From assembly GCF_003589595.1 (NCBI RefSeq), contig NW_020654229.1:3192980-3256979 (forward strand): a stretch of 64,000 bases of DNA, in the 5' to 3' direction. Shown piece by piece: positions 25,401 to 30,700 of this stretch (its first letter is position 1; every line of letters begins with the position of its first letter). The notes under the pieces were generated by a model that made no database searches, had not been told where the DNA came from, and saw only the letters and a list, made by a program, of their open reading frames with translations. Both the position numbers and the translations under genes were made by a program. Source of the DNA: Hyposmocoma kahamanoa (taxonomy: Eukaryota > Arthropoda > Insecta > Lepidoptera > Cosmopterigidae).

Positions 25401-26731
25401 GGTATATTGTACCGACATTAATAACAACAATTCATGTAGCAGTAGAGGTCCTTGTCAAAGAGTTCGTCCAGGGTAGTACTGCCATCTTACCTATTTCTGT
25501 CAGTAATGTCAGCATTACTGTGTTCCGGTTTTTTAAGGTTAAGGGTGCTGGTGAATTTACAGGCACATGTGTAAGCATTTTTATAATTTTAATCATGCAA
25601 TGTATTTGTAATAATCATAGTAATATAGAAGATTAGATAATGAGTACAGTTGTTGTTTTGAACAAGTCCTGAGTATAGGACTTGAGTAGCCTAGTGATGT
25701 TGAATATTACCGTTTAGGAACTTAATTATACAGCCTGATTATTACTGTCATTAATTATACATCACGATAATTATATATTATCCTTATTACTATAAGTAAA
25801 TCTAACTGTGGTTTCAATGTACGAATGTTTAGTCTAATAGTATTGAGTATAGGATTTGATTCGTCGTCTTCGTATTCAATAGTGGGGATAAAAACTATGT
25901 AATATTGGTAAAATGTTCAGTTCTGTTGTAGATTTTTGGTTTGAAAATACGAATAAACGAATAGTGCAAGAAGTGGTGGTACTCATTTTTACACATGGGA
26001 CTTGTCAATTTATGTCTCAGGGTAACGGGCGCAGTGGGAATTTGCAATTTAAAGCTCTGAGTGGCACTGTAACTGTTATGGACAGGCGTGTAGCTTGCCA
26101 TCAGGCGTACGACTTGTTCGTCCCGTTTCTTGACGTAATTATGTAAAATATAATAATAATAAAACGTTGGTTTTAATCCATTTTTTTCAAAGTGGTTTTT
26201 TTTCAGATTTTTTGTAAATAACAACTAGTAATAAAATATCGTGGTGGTCAAACATCTTAACATTCAATAAAACTTAAAAAAGGTAATAATTTATATTTCG
26301 ACCCTTTGATTCCTATAAAAAGAAGTTTATGGATTTATGGTCTATTTCTTTAAGTACCTAAATGTAAACAATCCTGATACATCTTTTTATTGAAACATAT
26401 ACTTTACAAATTAATAGGCATAAAAATAGACATGGAATTTCATATGAAGCTAAATATTTGTATTTTGTACTTGAAAGTAAATAAAAATTATTTTATAAAT
26501 GCATATTTCGTTAAATAGACATATCAAAATTGTTTACATTTAGTTAAGTACATAAACAAATGGACTATAGTAGTGATATCTTTGTTAAATTTACTTACGC
26601 ATACTTCCTTGTATGTTAAAAGTTATTTGCTTCCAGGCAAATACCTCCTGGAAGGGCCCTAGGGTCCTCACGATTTGGCTTGTAACGGTTGAAGCCGCCA
26701 GGAGCAGGGGAAGAAAGACGAGCTGACGCAT
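1270..26731 (-). CDS. Gene A: yellow/MRJP-family secreted protein, 10 exons, C-terminus off the left edge
   Basis: Coding exons in transcript order: 26731-26599, 18393-18268, 15205-15146, 12638-12597, 10947-10849, 10208-10032, 8201-8085, 6236-6060, 3549-3371, 1453-1270. They join in one open frame of about 431 codons, with GT..AG at every intron. Family marks seen in order: signal peptide, [77 protein letters not shown] and AVSCWN. These match the MRJP beta-propeller fold. The family is secreted and linked in insects to cuticle pigmentation, sclerotisation and behaviour; the exact role here is unknown. Unusual are the three extra N-terminal linker exons. The last exon (family motif like LWVLSN) is not present in bases 1-1269 and should lie outside. 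I cannot assign a particular yellow subfamily, so no symbol is given. Confidence 0.9.
1490..1960 (+). pseudogene. Degenerate RTE-like LINE, C-terminal part of reverse transcriptase ORF
   Basis: Frames read [20 protein letters not shown] and [11 protein letters not shown], which match the tail (ERxMLGxSLRDRxRNxxIRxRTKV) of RTE-type proteins common in Lepidoptera. Stops and frame shifts are frequent. A better kept relative lies at 41785-42260. Confidence 0.65.
2188..2375 (+). repeat. Repeat B copy, 3' truncated
   Basis: It contains the blocks ACCTATTTCTGCCGCCAA, GTAATGTGAGCATTACTGCG, TTCCGG and GTGAAATTACAGGCA of the family. Similarity fades after the GCGATTTAAA block. Confidence 0.75.
2786..2937 (-). 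repeat. SINE-A copy, internally deleted
   Basis: Read on the minus strand it has CTGCCTCCGTGGC with an A-box-like start, GGTTCGATTCC (B box) and GGGCCGGGAGAAATATTTGT. The middle CACCCGCGACACAGGG block is missing. It lies in the intron after gene A exon 9. Confidence 0.82.
2955..3300. repeat. Repeat F: GTCGT-rich element
   Basis: Several half-repeats of the type ACAGTCGTC(T/A)AACGATAAATAAA, CACGACA and TGGGAACAGCTAGACG occur in a row, ending ATAATGGGAACGCGG. The same module order is found, inverted, at 42335-42770. It ends only about 70 bases from the donor of gene A exon 9. Confidence 0.55.
3371..3549 (-). CDS. Gene A exon 9: [10 protein letters not shown] blade
   Basis: The exon has 179 nt, phase 1 in and phase 0 out, from ATCCAG to GTAAGT. 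It contains [31 protein letters not shown] and TLRNRT (possible N-glycosylation). This is the (W/F)xDGIFSIxL...YFHP block of the family. The change to phase 0 is shared with gene B exon 6 (167 nt). Confidence 0.94.
3865..4080 (-). pseudogene. LINE reverse transcriptase tail
   Basis: The minus frame reads [20 protein letters not shown], then ARVDDFYAK. This matches the tail [24 protein letters not shown], also seen at 35295-35530 and 62055-62230. It is interrupted by a poly-A run at 3968-3982. Confidence 0.7.
4143..4554 (+). mobile_element. 5'-truncated R1/jockey-like LINE with 12-bp target-site duplication
   Basis: Both flanks carry AACCACAGGCTG (4131-4142 and 4555-4566), and the insert ends in a poly(A) run, so both borders are exact. 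Its frame reads [20 protein letters not shown] and [20 protein letters not shown], the zinc-knuckle tail (CxxxEDxxHLLxxC) of LINE proteins. It sits inside an older LINE tail that continues at 4567. Confidence 0.85.
4567..4800 (+). pseudogene. Older LINE tail and 3' UTR
   Basis: A short frame ([35 protein letters not shown]) is followed by an A-rich end with several AATAAA signals near 4786-4800. It is the continuation of the element split by the insertion at 4143-4554. The family is uncertain. Confidence 0.4.
5555..5650 (-). repeat. SINE-C fragment
   Basis: It contains GAACCAGCGGACCTCACGAA, CTATGTGCTTGTT and TTTGTATTTGGTTTT as in the copy at 34656-34870. The tRNA-like half is absent. Confidence 0.6.
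6060..6236 (-). CDS. Gene A exon 8: [10 protein letters not shown] blade
   Basis: The exon has 177 nt and phase 1-1, from TTTCCAG to GTAAGT. It reads [20 protein letters not shown], then [14 protein letters not shown] and [11 protein letters not shown]. This is the family's DAYAYIxDLxxxGLIVY block with its conserved cysteine and a possible NDS glycosylation site. The length is identical to gene B exon 5. Confidence 0.95.
6285..6960 (+). mobile_element. hAT DNA transposon relic with terminal inverted repeats
   Basis: The left end (ATGCCACAAATATTCGGC, from 6284) and the inverse of the right end (near 6940-6962, ATACCACAACTATTCGGC) match as inverted repeats. The transposase remnant lies between them. 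A LINE-derived fragment (6333-6415, repeat L) has inserted just inside the left end. Most of the transposase is deleted. It lies in the gene A intron between exons 7 and 8's downstream neighbour. Confidence 0.72.
6555..6862 (+). pseudogene. hAT transposase C-terminal dimerisation domain, with in-frame stop
   Basis: The frame reads [31 protein letters not shown], stop, [20 protein letters not shown] and [14 protein letters not shown]. This is the hAT C-terminal motif (WW..N...YP.L...A...L..P.SS..SERLFS.AG). The TAG between SSV and SER breaks the frame, so it is inactive. Confidence 0.85.
7070..7310 (+). repeat. Repeat J copy (ACCGACTTC family)
   Basis: It starts AACCGACTTCGAAAAAAGGA and contains the blocks GGATACCTCAGTAGTGGTCC, CTAAAGGTGGCA, CCGGTAACCGATGTCAATAA and TTTTGAGGTCGGTTTTTTAG. 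Other copies are at 10297, 20340, 27838, 28600 and 37840. Confidence 0.75.
7385..8057 (+). pseudogene. LINE tail: reverse transcriptase C-terminus plus 3' UTR
   Basis: Frames read [40 protein letters not shown] and, after a stop, [20 protein letters not shown] and [13 protein letters not shown]. This matches the tail of jockey/CR1-type proteins. The 3' UTR ends in repeated AATAAAATAAA at 8034-8057, 28 bases from gene A exon 7 and antisense to it. Confidence 0.75.
8085..8201 (-). CDS. Gene A exon 7: PPAIVVYDL blade
   Basis: The exon has 117 nt and phase 1-1. It begins [20 protein letters not shown] and continues with PILRYNF and IPSAITPTG. The P-x-I-x-x-(Y/F)-D-L pattern is the conserved blade strand of the family. 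Gene B exon 4 has exactly the same length. A LINE tail on the opposite strand ends 28 bases beyond the donor. Confidence 0.95.
8225..8440 (+). repeat. SINE-C copy, degenerate
   Basis: It contains CACATAGAAAAATTCGTAAA, GTTCGTTC, GTTTGCTAGAAGACGTCG and TTTGTATTAATAATTATAAC, as in the better copies at 24788-24969. It lies just upstream (gene sense) of gene A exon 7. Confidence 0.6.
8887..9217 (-). mobile_element. 3' end of ORF1-only retroposon (copy 1)
   Basis: Its minus strand has the same terminal 330 bases as the copy at 49740-50990: a block with GGCGATTCCGCGGC, GTATGTTAGTCTATAAGGTA and an A-rich tail. It is truncated about 20 codons into the ORF end. A palindromic MITE (9281-9455) lies next to it. 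Confidence 0.75.
9281..9455. mobile_element. MITE G copy 1, long inverted repeats
   Basis: The first about 47 bases (GGGTCGTATTCTAGAACTCT...) return inverted at the end (...AGAGTTCTGGAATACGAACC). A second, shorter inverted pair lies inside. The whole unit could fold into a double hairpin. The second copy at 18066-18239 has ATA duplicated at both flanks. Confidence 0.8.
10032..10208 (-). CDS. Gene A exon 6: IPATLNY to VDTG
   Basis: The exon has 177 nt and phase 1-1, with TTCCAG acceptor and GTAAGT donor. It contains [41 protein letters not shown] and GMLEIP. The DxCGRLWxVDTG block with its conserved cysteine is diagnostic of the yellow/MRJP family. The matching exon in gene B has 165 nt. Confidence 0.95.
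10297..10560 (+). repeat. Repeat J copy
   Basis: It starts AACCGACTTCAAAAAAAGAG and carries GAGGATACCTCAGTATTGGT, TTTAAGGGTGGGAAACTAGG and CCGGTAACCGATTTCAATAA. It lies in the short gene A intron between exons 5 and 6. The rest of that intron is A/T-rich. Confidence 0.75.
10849..10947 (-). CDS. Gene A exon 5: YNN-L-PMG propeller exon
   Basis: The exon has 99 nt and phase 1-1, from a TTTACAG acceptor to a GTTTGT donor. It reads [20 protein letters not shown], then [14 protein letters not shown]. This is the conserved MRJP element usually written YNNVPxG...VFVTVPRR. It is equivalent to the last 99 nt of gene B exon 2. Confidence 0.93.
11007..11398. mobile_element. MITE H copy 1 with 8-bp target-site duplication
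   Basis: It starts CTTAGAATAATAACGCAT and ends ATGAGTTATTATTCTAAG, an inverted repeat of about 18 bp. CTGGTACC is present at both flanks (10999-11006 and 11399-11406). It has no coding capacity. An 8-bp duplication suggests mobilisation by a hAT-type transposase. The second copy is at 16941-17298. Confidence 0.88.
11700..11870. repeat. Repeat I: TTTTTCCGGATTTAAAT element with GTAACC repeats
   Basis: GAAACTATTTTTCCGGATTT is followed by CAAACAAACCGACGTTTCGG and a short tandem of AACCGT at about 11814-11839. A second copy at 21535-21640 ends with the inverse of its own start, so this may be a small inverted-repeat element. Confidence 0.5.
12597..12638 (-). CDS. Gene A exon 4: 42-nt Ser/Thr/Pro micro-exon
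   Basis: The exon has 42 nt and phase 1-1, flanked by TTTGTAG and GTAAGT. The carried frame reads [14 protein letters not shown], mucin-like, and leads straight into exon 5. It is GC-rich compared with its surroundings, as are the other exons. It is short, so an alternative is that it is skipped in some or all transcripts. Confidence 0.52.
12885..13661. mobile_element. TIR element R copy 1, with repeat B nested inside
   Basis: It begins CGAGTATATAAACAGAAATA and ends with the inverse, TTTTTGGTTATATACTCG, giving an inverted repeat of about 30 bp. A repeat B copy sits at 12950-13235. Related elements are at 57115-58180 and 59988-60352. Confidence 0.78.
12950..13235 (+). repeat. Repeat B copy, near full length
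   Basis: It has all blocks from TCCTTGTGAAAGAGTTCGTC through ACCTATTTCTGCTGCCAAGC, TTACAGGCACATGG and GTGGCACTGCAACTGTTA to CTTGTTCGTCCCGTCA. It is nested within TIR element R. Confidence 0.85.
14395..14455. repeat. A/T microsatellite (TTTTTA)n
   Basis: About ten TTTTTA or TTTTTTA units follow an AATAAAATA signal. This looks like the 3' tail of a retroposon on the plus strand. Confidence 0.8.
15146..15205 (-). CDS. Gene A exon 3: small Thr/Arg-rich linker exon
   Basis: The exon has 60 nt and phase 1-1, with a TTTCTAG acceptor and a GTTAGT donor. In the carried frame it reads [20 protein letters not shown]. All three frames are open, so support comes from the splice sites and phase rather than from similarity. 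Its acceptor's pyrimidine tract is made by a (TTTC)n microsatellite at 15208-15240. Confidence 0.5.
15208..15240. repeat. (GAAA)n microsatellite at a splice acceptor
   Basis: Seven to eight GAAA units directly abut the acceptor of gene A exon 3. On the coding strand this is (TTTC)n and supplies its pyrimidine tract. Confidence 0.85.
15390..15810. repeat. Inverted-repeat element with an internal 42-bp minisatellite
   Basis: Outer arms match in inverse: ATGATTTTGAACCAAGCA, AGAGCAAGCAAAACTTTATC on the left, and the inverse of GATAAAGTTCCTCTTGCTTG and TGCTTAGTTCAAAATCAT on the right. Between them are about five units close to TGCTTGTTTTGACTTAAGAA plus TCTTTTGACGTAAGAAAATG. It lies just upstream of gene A exon 3. 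Confidence 0.72.
16750..17830 (-). pseudogene. LINE tail: RT C-terminus and 3' UTR, split by MITE H
   Basis: The minus frame at 17745-17425 reads [31 protein letters not shown] and [20 protein letters not shown] with [10 protein letters not shown]. This is the jockey/CR1-type C-terminal tail. Its 3' UTR continues through MITE H to an AATAAAGAAT end near 16770. Confidence 0.75.
16941..17298. mobile_element. MITE H copy 2 with 8-bp target-site duplication
   Basis: It has the same ends as copy 1 (CTTAGAATAATAACGCAT ... ATGCGTTATTATTCTAAG). TATGTATA is duplicated at 16933-16940 and 17299-17306. It lacks about 35 bp of copy 1 around the GACGGCCCGCCC region. Confidence 0.9.
18066..18239. mobile_element. 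MITE G copy 2 with ATA duplication
   Basis: It starts GGGTCGTATTCTAGAACTCT and ends in the inverse, AGAGTTCTGGAATACGACCC. ATA is present at both flanks (18063-18065, 18240-18242), consistent with a 3-bp PIF/Harbinger-like duplication. It ends 29 bases from gene A exon 2. Confidence 0.8.
18268..18393 (-). CDS. Gene A exon 2: acidic/polar linker
   Basis: The exon has 126 nt, phase 1 in and phase 1 out, with a CTTTCAG acceptor and a GTAAGT donor. In the carried frame it encodes a polar stretch starting [19 protein letters not shown] second open frame crosses this exon, but only this phase connects exon 1 to the diagnostic exon 5. It corresponds to the shorter polar stretch at the start of gene B exon 2. 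A MITE ends only 29 bases from its donor side. Confidence 0.65.
18436..19010 (-). mobile_element. ORF1-only retroposon copy 2, 5' truncated
   Basis: The minus frame reads [37 protein letters not shown] and [11 protein letters not shown], stop. This parallels the end of the open frame in copy 4 (50031-50933), including the same abrupt end. The 3' UTR and A-rich tail match copies 1 and 4. Confidence 0.8.
19040..19205 (+). repeat. SINE-D copy, tRNA-derived
   Basis: GCCGTGGTAGTCTAATGGTT (A-box region) and GTGGGTTCGAACCCGGTCTC (B box) are followed by GAAATTTACCATGAGC and CGGTGAAGGAAAATATCGTG. It lies in the gene A intron 1. Confidence 0.78.
19403..19850. mobile_element. MITE K copy 1 with TTAA duplication
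   Basis: GAGGGAAC at the left and GCTCCCTC at the right form short inverted ends, flanked on both sides by TTAA (19399-19402, 19851-19854). TTAA is the target of piggyBac-type transposons. Copy 2 lies inverted at 27136-27578, also with TTAA. Confidence 0.82.
20148..20330 (-). repeat. Repeat B copy, 5' part, antisense
   Basis: Its minus strand reads from GAGCTCCTTGTGAAGTACTG through GCAGTAATGTGAGCATTACT to CAACTATGTCTCAGGGAGAC. The 3' third is missing. Confidence 0.78.
20340..20802 (-). repeat. Repeat J copy, long form
   Basis: It runs from GTACAGAGTACTAAAAAAAC to CTCCTTTTTTGAAGTCGGTT and is close to identical with 37834-38305, apart from small gaps. Shared blocks include CTAGTTCGCCACTATACAGG and CATGCGTGAACAGCCACCCT. 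Confidence 0.78.
20990..21070 (-). repeat. SINE-A fragment, degenerate
   Basis: The minus strand begins CTGCCTCCGTGGCCGAATTA and passes GCAGAGGTCCCAAGTT before similarity ends. Only the tRNA-like part remains. Confidence 0.6.
21824..22130 (-). pseudogene. R1-type LINE, C-terminal zinc-knuckle region
   Basis: Two overlapping frames carry [37 protein letters not shown] and [20 protein letters not shown] with [13 protein letters not shown]. The CxxC...H...C knuckle after the FGHYLxK motif is typical of R1-clade proteins. A frame shift lies near 21950. Its 5' part is missing. Confidence 0.8.
22130..22270 (+). repeat. LINE 3' UTR end
   Basis: GACGATTTCAAGTGTAATAA is followed by CCTATGAAATAAAGATTATT and TTGATTTGATT, a common LINE 3' terminus. 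A near match occurs at 61495-61550. Between 22270 and 23210 I see only A/T-rich sequence plus an antisense LINE end (AATATTCTTTATTGCACATT) near 22977. Confidence 0.55.
23214..23710. mobile_element. MITE Q with TA flanks
   Basis: CACTCCCGGACACATCATTC plus GAGCCACC at the left matches the inverse of GGTGGCTCGAATTATGTCCG plus GAAGTGTG at the right. TA flanks both ends, as with Tc1/mariner-type elements. Length is about 497 bp. Confidence 0.75.
24050..24257 (-). repeat. SINE-A copy, diverged
   Basis: The minus strand has CTGCCTCAGTAGCTGAACGG, GGTTCGATTCCCAAGCCGGG and GTGTGTCCTTGGCACCCGGG. This is the full family layout with many substitutions. Confidence 0.78.
24345..24415 (+). repeat. LINE 3' UTR fragment
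   Basis: GGCAGAATACCAGCGTCGTG and TGAGCCAGTGCTTTTCACTG match the block at 56228-56300. It is a non-coding LINE end. Confidence 0.5.
24536..24969. repeat. Head-to-head inverted pair of SINE-C (about 185-bp arms)
   Basis: The left arm is a minus-strand SINE-C (tRNA-like part 24722-24655). The right arm is a plus-strand copy (24788-24862: CCGTGGCTTAGTTGGTATAG, GGTTCGAATCC B box). Both arms continue into matching tails ending near TTGAATATCAATTCAATAAA. The spacer is about 65 bp. A transcript would form a long near-perfect hairpin. It lies in gene A intron 1's upstream side. Confidence 0.85.
25440..26143 (+). repeat. Repeat B copy split by a 425-bp insert
   Basis: The left part 25440-25567 ends TTACAGGCACAT, and the right part resumes at about 25993 with ATGGGACTTGTCAATTTATG and continues to CTTGTTCGTCCCG. 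The insert begins GTGTAAGCATTTTT and ends TCATTTTTACAC, weak inverted ends. Confidence 0.75.
26599..26731 (-). CDS. Gene A exon 1: start codon and signal peptide
   Basis: It reads [18 protein letters not shown], a clear signal peptide, followed by mature [20 protein letters not shown]. The FxWK pattern is typical of the start of mature yellow proteins. The exon has 133 nt and ends in phase 1 before a GTAAGT donor, exactly like gene B exon 1. The bases just before the ATG (TTTCAG) could be either a splice acceptor or an initiator (see promoter entry). Confidence 0.88.
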
Positions 26732-26744
26732 CTTGATAATGGTC

Positions 26745-26777
26745 TGAAATTCAAAGAACACACGTTCTTGATATAAA
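26745..26777 (-). promoter_or_regulatory. Putative core promoter of gene A (TATA box plus initiator)
   Basis: On the minus strand TTTATATC lies at 26777-26770, and an arthropod-like initiator TCAGA has its A at 26745, 30 bases from the first T of TATATC. This would give a 5' UTR of 13-14 nt. The same TTTCAG could instead be the 3' splice site of a 5' UTR intron, so the reading is not settled. Confidence 0.45.
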
Positions 26778-27135
26778 TTAAAAACGTGAAATAGTTTTGT
26801 TTTACTATGGTTTCAAACCTCGTGAGTGGCAAATATTGAGTTACAACCAGTAACTGCAGAGGCGTGTCTAATTATTTATCTTATAATATCCTATAAATAA
26901 ATTTGTGAAGACGACTGTCTAGAATAACCGGTTTCTGCATAATGGGTACAAAAATATATACATGTCCGGTTTTTGTTTTCAAATACCTAACATTTAAATA
27001 AGTTATGACGCCTCAAAGTTTTGCGAAAAATCGTAAATAATATTGACACCTGATGGTTAGCAGACGCGCCGTTGCTATAACAACAAGAACGGTGTGTGAC
27101 GCGTAAATGGCAATATGAATTTAGAATAACATTAA

Positions 27136-27578
27136 GAGCTCTCACGCCAAAAAAGTTTTGACGTTGGGTGCGCCCAAATTTGTGAAACAAATATATGCCT
27201 GAAGTTCGCGTGACATGCGACATGTTGAATTTTGCGCATTAAAAGTACCAAATTCGTTTTAGCGGAATAACTCTAAAACTAAAGGGATTCAAAAAAATCC
27301 GTAGTGACAGTTGTCGATCATGCATAAATATAATTAATTATCTAATTTTTGTCCTAATAACCTGCAGCATTTCGAGGATAAATCGAAACAATGTGTAAAT
27401 TAGAGGTCATTTCGTGATTTTTATCTACCGAGGAAACTTTATTGTTTTATGTTTCTGATTAATGTCTATGCTTGAATATACCGTGTAGTTACTCATACAA
27501 TATTTTATTTTTAACTTTAAAGTGTATATACCCCTCTAAAATCAAATCGAAGATTAGGAATTTTTCCTCTGCTCCCTC
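27136..27578. mobile_element. MITE K copy 2, inverted, with TTAA duplication
   Basis: This 443-bp copy runs opposite to 19403-19850 and shares about 90 percent of bases by eye. TTAA flanks both ends (27132-27135, 27579-27582). It lies upstream of the gene A start. Confidence 0.85.
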
Positions 27579-27656
27579 TTAATAAATAAATGTCAATTGC
27601 TTTACCATGTTTGCTTTTTGGAAGATTACTAACATCAATACTTAATCGTTTTCATC

Positions 27657-27835
27657 TAACTGCCTCGGCCATCTGACTGCCACGCAGAGGTTCCAGGTTC
27701 GATTCCTGGGCCGGCAGAAATATTTGTATGGCCTACATTTATTTCTCTCGTGAGTGTGGGTGTAATTTGTGGTTGTTTACGTGTGTGACCATGACACCCG
27801 CGACATAGGATTTCCCTAGTGCGTTATTATTATTA
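27657..27835 (+). repeat. SINE-A copy
   Basis: CTGCCTCGGCCATCTGACTG (A-box half damaged), GAGGTTCCAGGTTCGATTCC and TGGCCTACATTTATTTCTCT are present. It is followed directly by a repeat J fragment at 27838-27960. Confidence 0.8.
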
Positions 27836-27992
27836 TTAACCGACTTCAAAAAAGGAGGTCATCAATTCGACTGTATGTTTTTTTTGTATGTAGGTATGTT
27901 ATGCGATAACTCCGGTGTTTGTAAACTGATTGATATTTGTGAAATGAAAAGTGAACATAATTAAGAAAATCTATAAGTAACAGAGGGTTATC

Positions 27993-28050
27993 ATGAATGA
28001 ATGAATGAATGGATGAATGAATGGATGAATGAATGAATTAATGAATGGAT
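27993..28050. repeat. (GAAT)n microsatellite
   Basis: About fourteen ATGA or ATGG tetranucleotide units occur in a row. Confidence 0.9.
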
Positions 28051-28259
28051 TGATTGTAAAATTGACAGTAAAATACTCAAAGCTATTTTAATGATTCTTG
28101 CATTCACTAGGAATCAGGATCTTGCGCCGACATATATATATATGTGTATATGCACATATATGTATATTGGTACACAATAAATATTTTAAAAGAAAGATAA
28201 ACAGCCTAGCAGCAGTATATTGCTATTATCAAAGGTAGATTCTCTTGAATTCATTTTTA

Positions 28260-28470
28260 AATATCTTTTAACGACTGCGCTTGTTTAATTGTAACTGGTA
28301 GACAGTAAAATTCCAGAGACGAACAGCGCGTACCGAGAAATAACGAAGATTTTCTGTATTTTTGTATTTCTCTCTGGTCGATTCTCTCTCGTTCGTAGGG
28401 TAGTACCCGTAGTACAGTGTAAGAGTACGCAGATCCCATTTTGCACTTTTGTATCAATTACAACCATATT
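28260..28470 (-). pseudogene. Probable LINE protein tail
   Basis: Overlapping minus frames read GTRCSSLEFYCLPVTIKQAQ with SLKDI, resembling the (WNSLP..I..A.S...FK) tail of LINE proteins. Evidence is weak, and no other domain is left. Confidence 0.4.
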
Positions 28471-28599
28471 ATTAAGTATAACTACTTTTCACGTTAGTAT
28501 GTAAGCGTCACATAAGTAGACTATAAAATAAAACAATAACTGATTTTCTAACACTTTTTGTTTTCATTCTACACCGTCTCAAACCTTAAGTGCGTCGTC

Positions 28600-29045
28600 T
28601 TAAACCAGGCTACCCTACCATTTGCCAAGTTTCATTGCAATCGGTTAACGGAAAGTGGGTTAAATTCAATAAACAGGATTCATCCCCTAATTTGACACTC
28701 TTAAGACGTGAAATATTTTCTTTACATTTGAAAAGACCACTGAGGTACCCTTTCCAACAAAAAAGAATCAACGAAATCACTTCCTGTATCTTACACAATT
28801 TGTGAACCGATTTTAATGATTCTTTTTTTGTTGGTGAGAGGGTACTTCAGGACTTTTTGGACCCATTTACATTTGAAGAAAATGTTCCACCTCTAAGGGT
28901 GGCAAACTAGGGGATGAATCCGGTTTCGTGCACTTTCCGGTTACCGATTGCAATAAAACTTAGCAAATATATGTAATTCCACAAATTTTTGAGGTCGGTG
29001 TTTTTAGTACTCTTTACGGAGATTATTTTGAAGTCGGTTAAAAAG
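28600..29045. repeat. Inverted dimer of repeat J
   Basis: 28610-28790 is the inverse of 28800-28985: CCAAGTTTCATTGCAATCGG pairs with CCGATTGCAATAAAACTTAG, and TTTCTTTACATTTGAAAAGA with the region near 28871. The unit ends at ATTTTGAAGTCGGTTAAAA. Bases 29046-29583 are A/T-rich with no recognised feature; a GTAAGT-like donor on the minus strand near 29150 might belong to an untranslated exon of gene A. Confidence 0.7.
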
Positions 29046-29583
29046 AGCATAGAAACTATTAAAGATATAATATTAATGTTAAAAATCTTAGTTCAAGACT
29101 GTTTTTTTGTATCGCTTACACAGAGTTCAAAGTAGTAAAAAAACTACTTACAATTATTGTTATTCACTGAACAATAAATAAATGTTGAACAGCGTCTCTA
29201 TTCACGGTAAAATATCAAAAGAAATAATTATAAATTTTTCCATCACTCACACACAAAATTCGAACACGCGTTTCAACTAAACAACTGATATGCACACAAC
29301 ATTATTTTAACATGTACCGTCAAGTAAACATAACGATATGATCGCTTTAGTATTCACGATCCGATATCGACACGATGCGCTTGGCATTCATGTAAATTCG
29401 TATTAAATAATATAAATCCAACTCGTGTAATTGATATATTCGGATGTACCTTTGCGGAAATCTATGTTAATTTAAACAAATTTAAAAAGAATCAACCAAC
29501 TACAAAAACCATGAAAACGCACTACACTAAAAAGCGAAAATAAAAAACAAAATACAGATTTCTGACAGATACTGTATATCATT

Positions 29584-29860
29584 CATTGACTTACAATTAT
29601 ATGGACATCGGGTCCGCGCTAAAAAGTGTCCGAACTTATAGGGCGTTAAAATCATATACAGAGCGTCATTCACGCTTTAGTCTTCGTTTGTTCGACTGAC
29701 AGCGAAGCAAGGAAAATTAGACAGTACTGCGATGACTAAATTCAACGTTTTAGCTTTTTCATATTCCTTTACATGTCACTACGTTTAAATAGGTTGACTT
29801 GGGACATTTTTTTCGTGGTTTTTGTATTAGACCCGTCGTCCATTTATTTGTAAGTCAATG
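29584..29860. mobile_element. MITE M copy 1 with 8-bp target-site duplication
   Basis: It starts CATTGACTTACAATTATATG and ends in the inverse CATTTATTTGTAAGTCAATG. ATATCATT is duplicated at 29576-29583 and 29861-29868. Copy 2 is at 59508-59735. Confidence 0.9.
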
Positions 29861-29974
29861 ATATCATTAGAAGTAATTTCTTTGTTTTTCTTTCCTTGGC
29901 TCGGTCGGTGAATTTCATACATAAAACATATATACAGCCGAACGTATAAAAACATTACTTTCATTTCTTAGCAG

Positions 29975-30700
29975 CAAACAGTAGAGATCCGTCTCAAAGA
30001 GTTCGTCCAAGGAAGTACTGCCACCTTATATACAGGGTGTCCCACGGCTATGCCACATGGAGGGAAAGTACCTTAAATACCATTGATAGAACATTTTACT
30101 GAAAGAAGACTTCATTTTGATTTTAAAAACAATTCGAACAGCATTCAAAGATTTTGAAATAATCGCTTCTCTGAACCGGGAATCGAACCTCGCAAAATGT
30201 GAAAAAAAAAACCACCTGCAATTTTATTATACTGATCGAAAGACTCAATCATAAGGATTGTTTTCTTCTAAATAACATAACATCTTAAATAAAAGGAAGA
30301 CCATGAAATTGAAATTTAATTAAAATAATTAGGTACATTTAATTGCAACTGACAATAAATCAATTTAAGTTATCAAATGTTCAAAATGTCTCCCATTGTA
30401 TAGTATACAAATTCTCACTCTTTTCATAATTTCGCTTCCTGTTGATTTATTTATCTTTTCATGGTGAATGTTTGAATGCATTTGGAATTGTTTTTAAAAT
30501 CAAAATGAAGTCTTCTTTCAGTAAAATGTTCTATCAATGGTATTTAAGGTACTTTCCCTCCATGTGGCATAGCCGTGGGACACTCTGTATACTCTGCCGC
30601 CAAGCAGTAATGCTCACATTACTGCGTTCCGGCTTCGAAGACTAAGGGCGCTGGAGAAATTACACGCAAATGGGACTTGTCAATCTTTGTGATTTAAAGC
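29975..30700 (+). repeat. Repeat B copy split by a TIR element
   Basis: 29975-30028 holds AAAGAGTTCGTCCAAGGAAG and ACTGCCACCTTA. After the insert, 30593-30700 resumes with TCTGCCGCCAAGCAGTAATG and continues to ATCTTTGTGATTTAAAGC. Confidence 0.8.
30031..30590. mobile_element. 560-bp TIR element with about 104-bp inverted ends
   Basis: TACAGGGTGTCCCACGGCTA through AAAACAATTC at the left returns almost perfectly inverted at the right (GAATTGTTTTTAAAATCAAA through CCGTGGGACACTCTGTA). TA lies at the borders. No transposase is seen, so it is non-autonomous, mariner-like by its target site. Confidence 0.85.
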
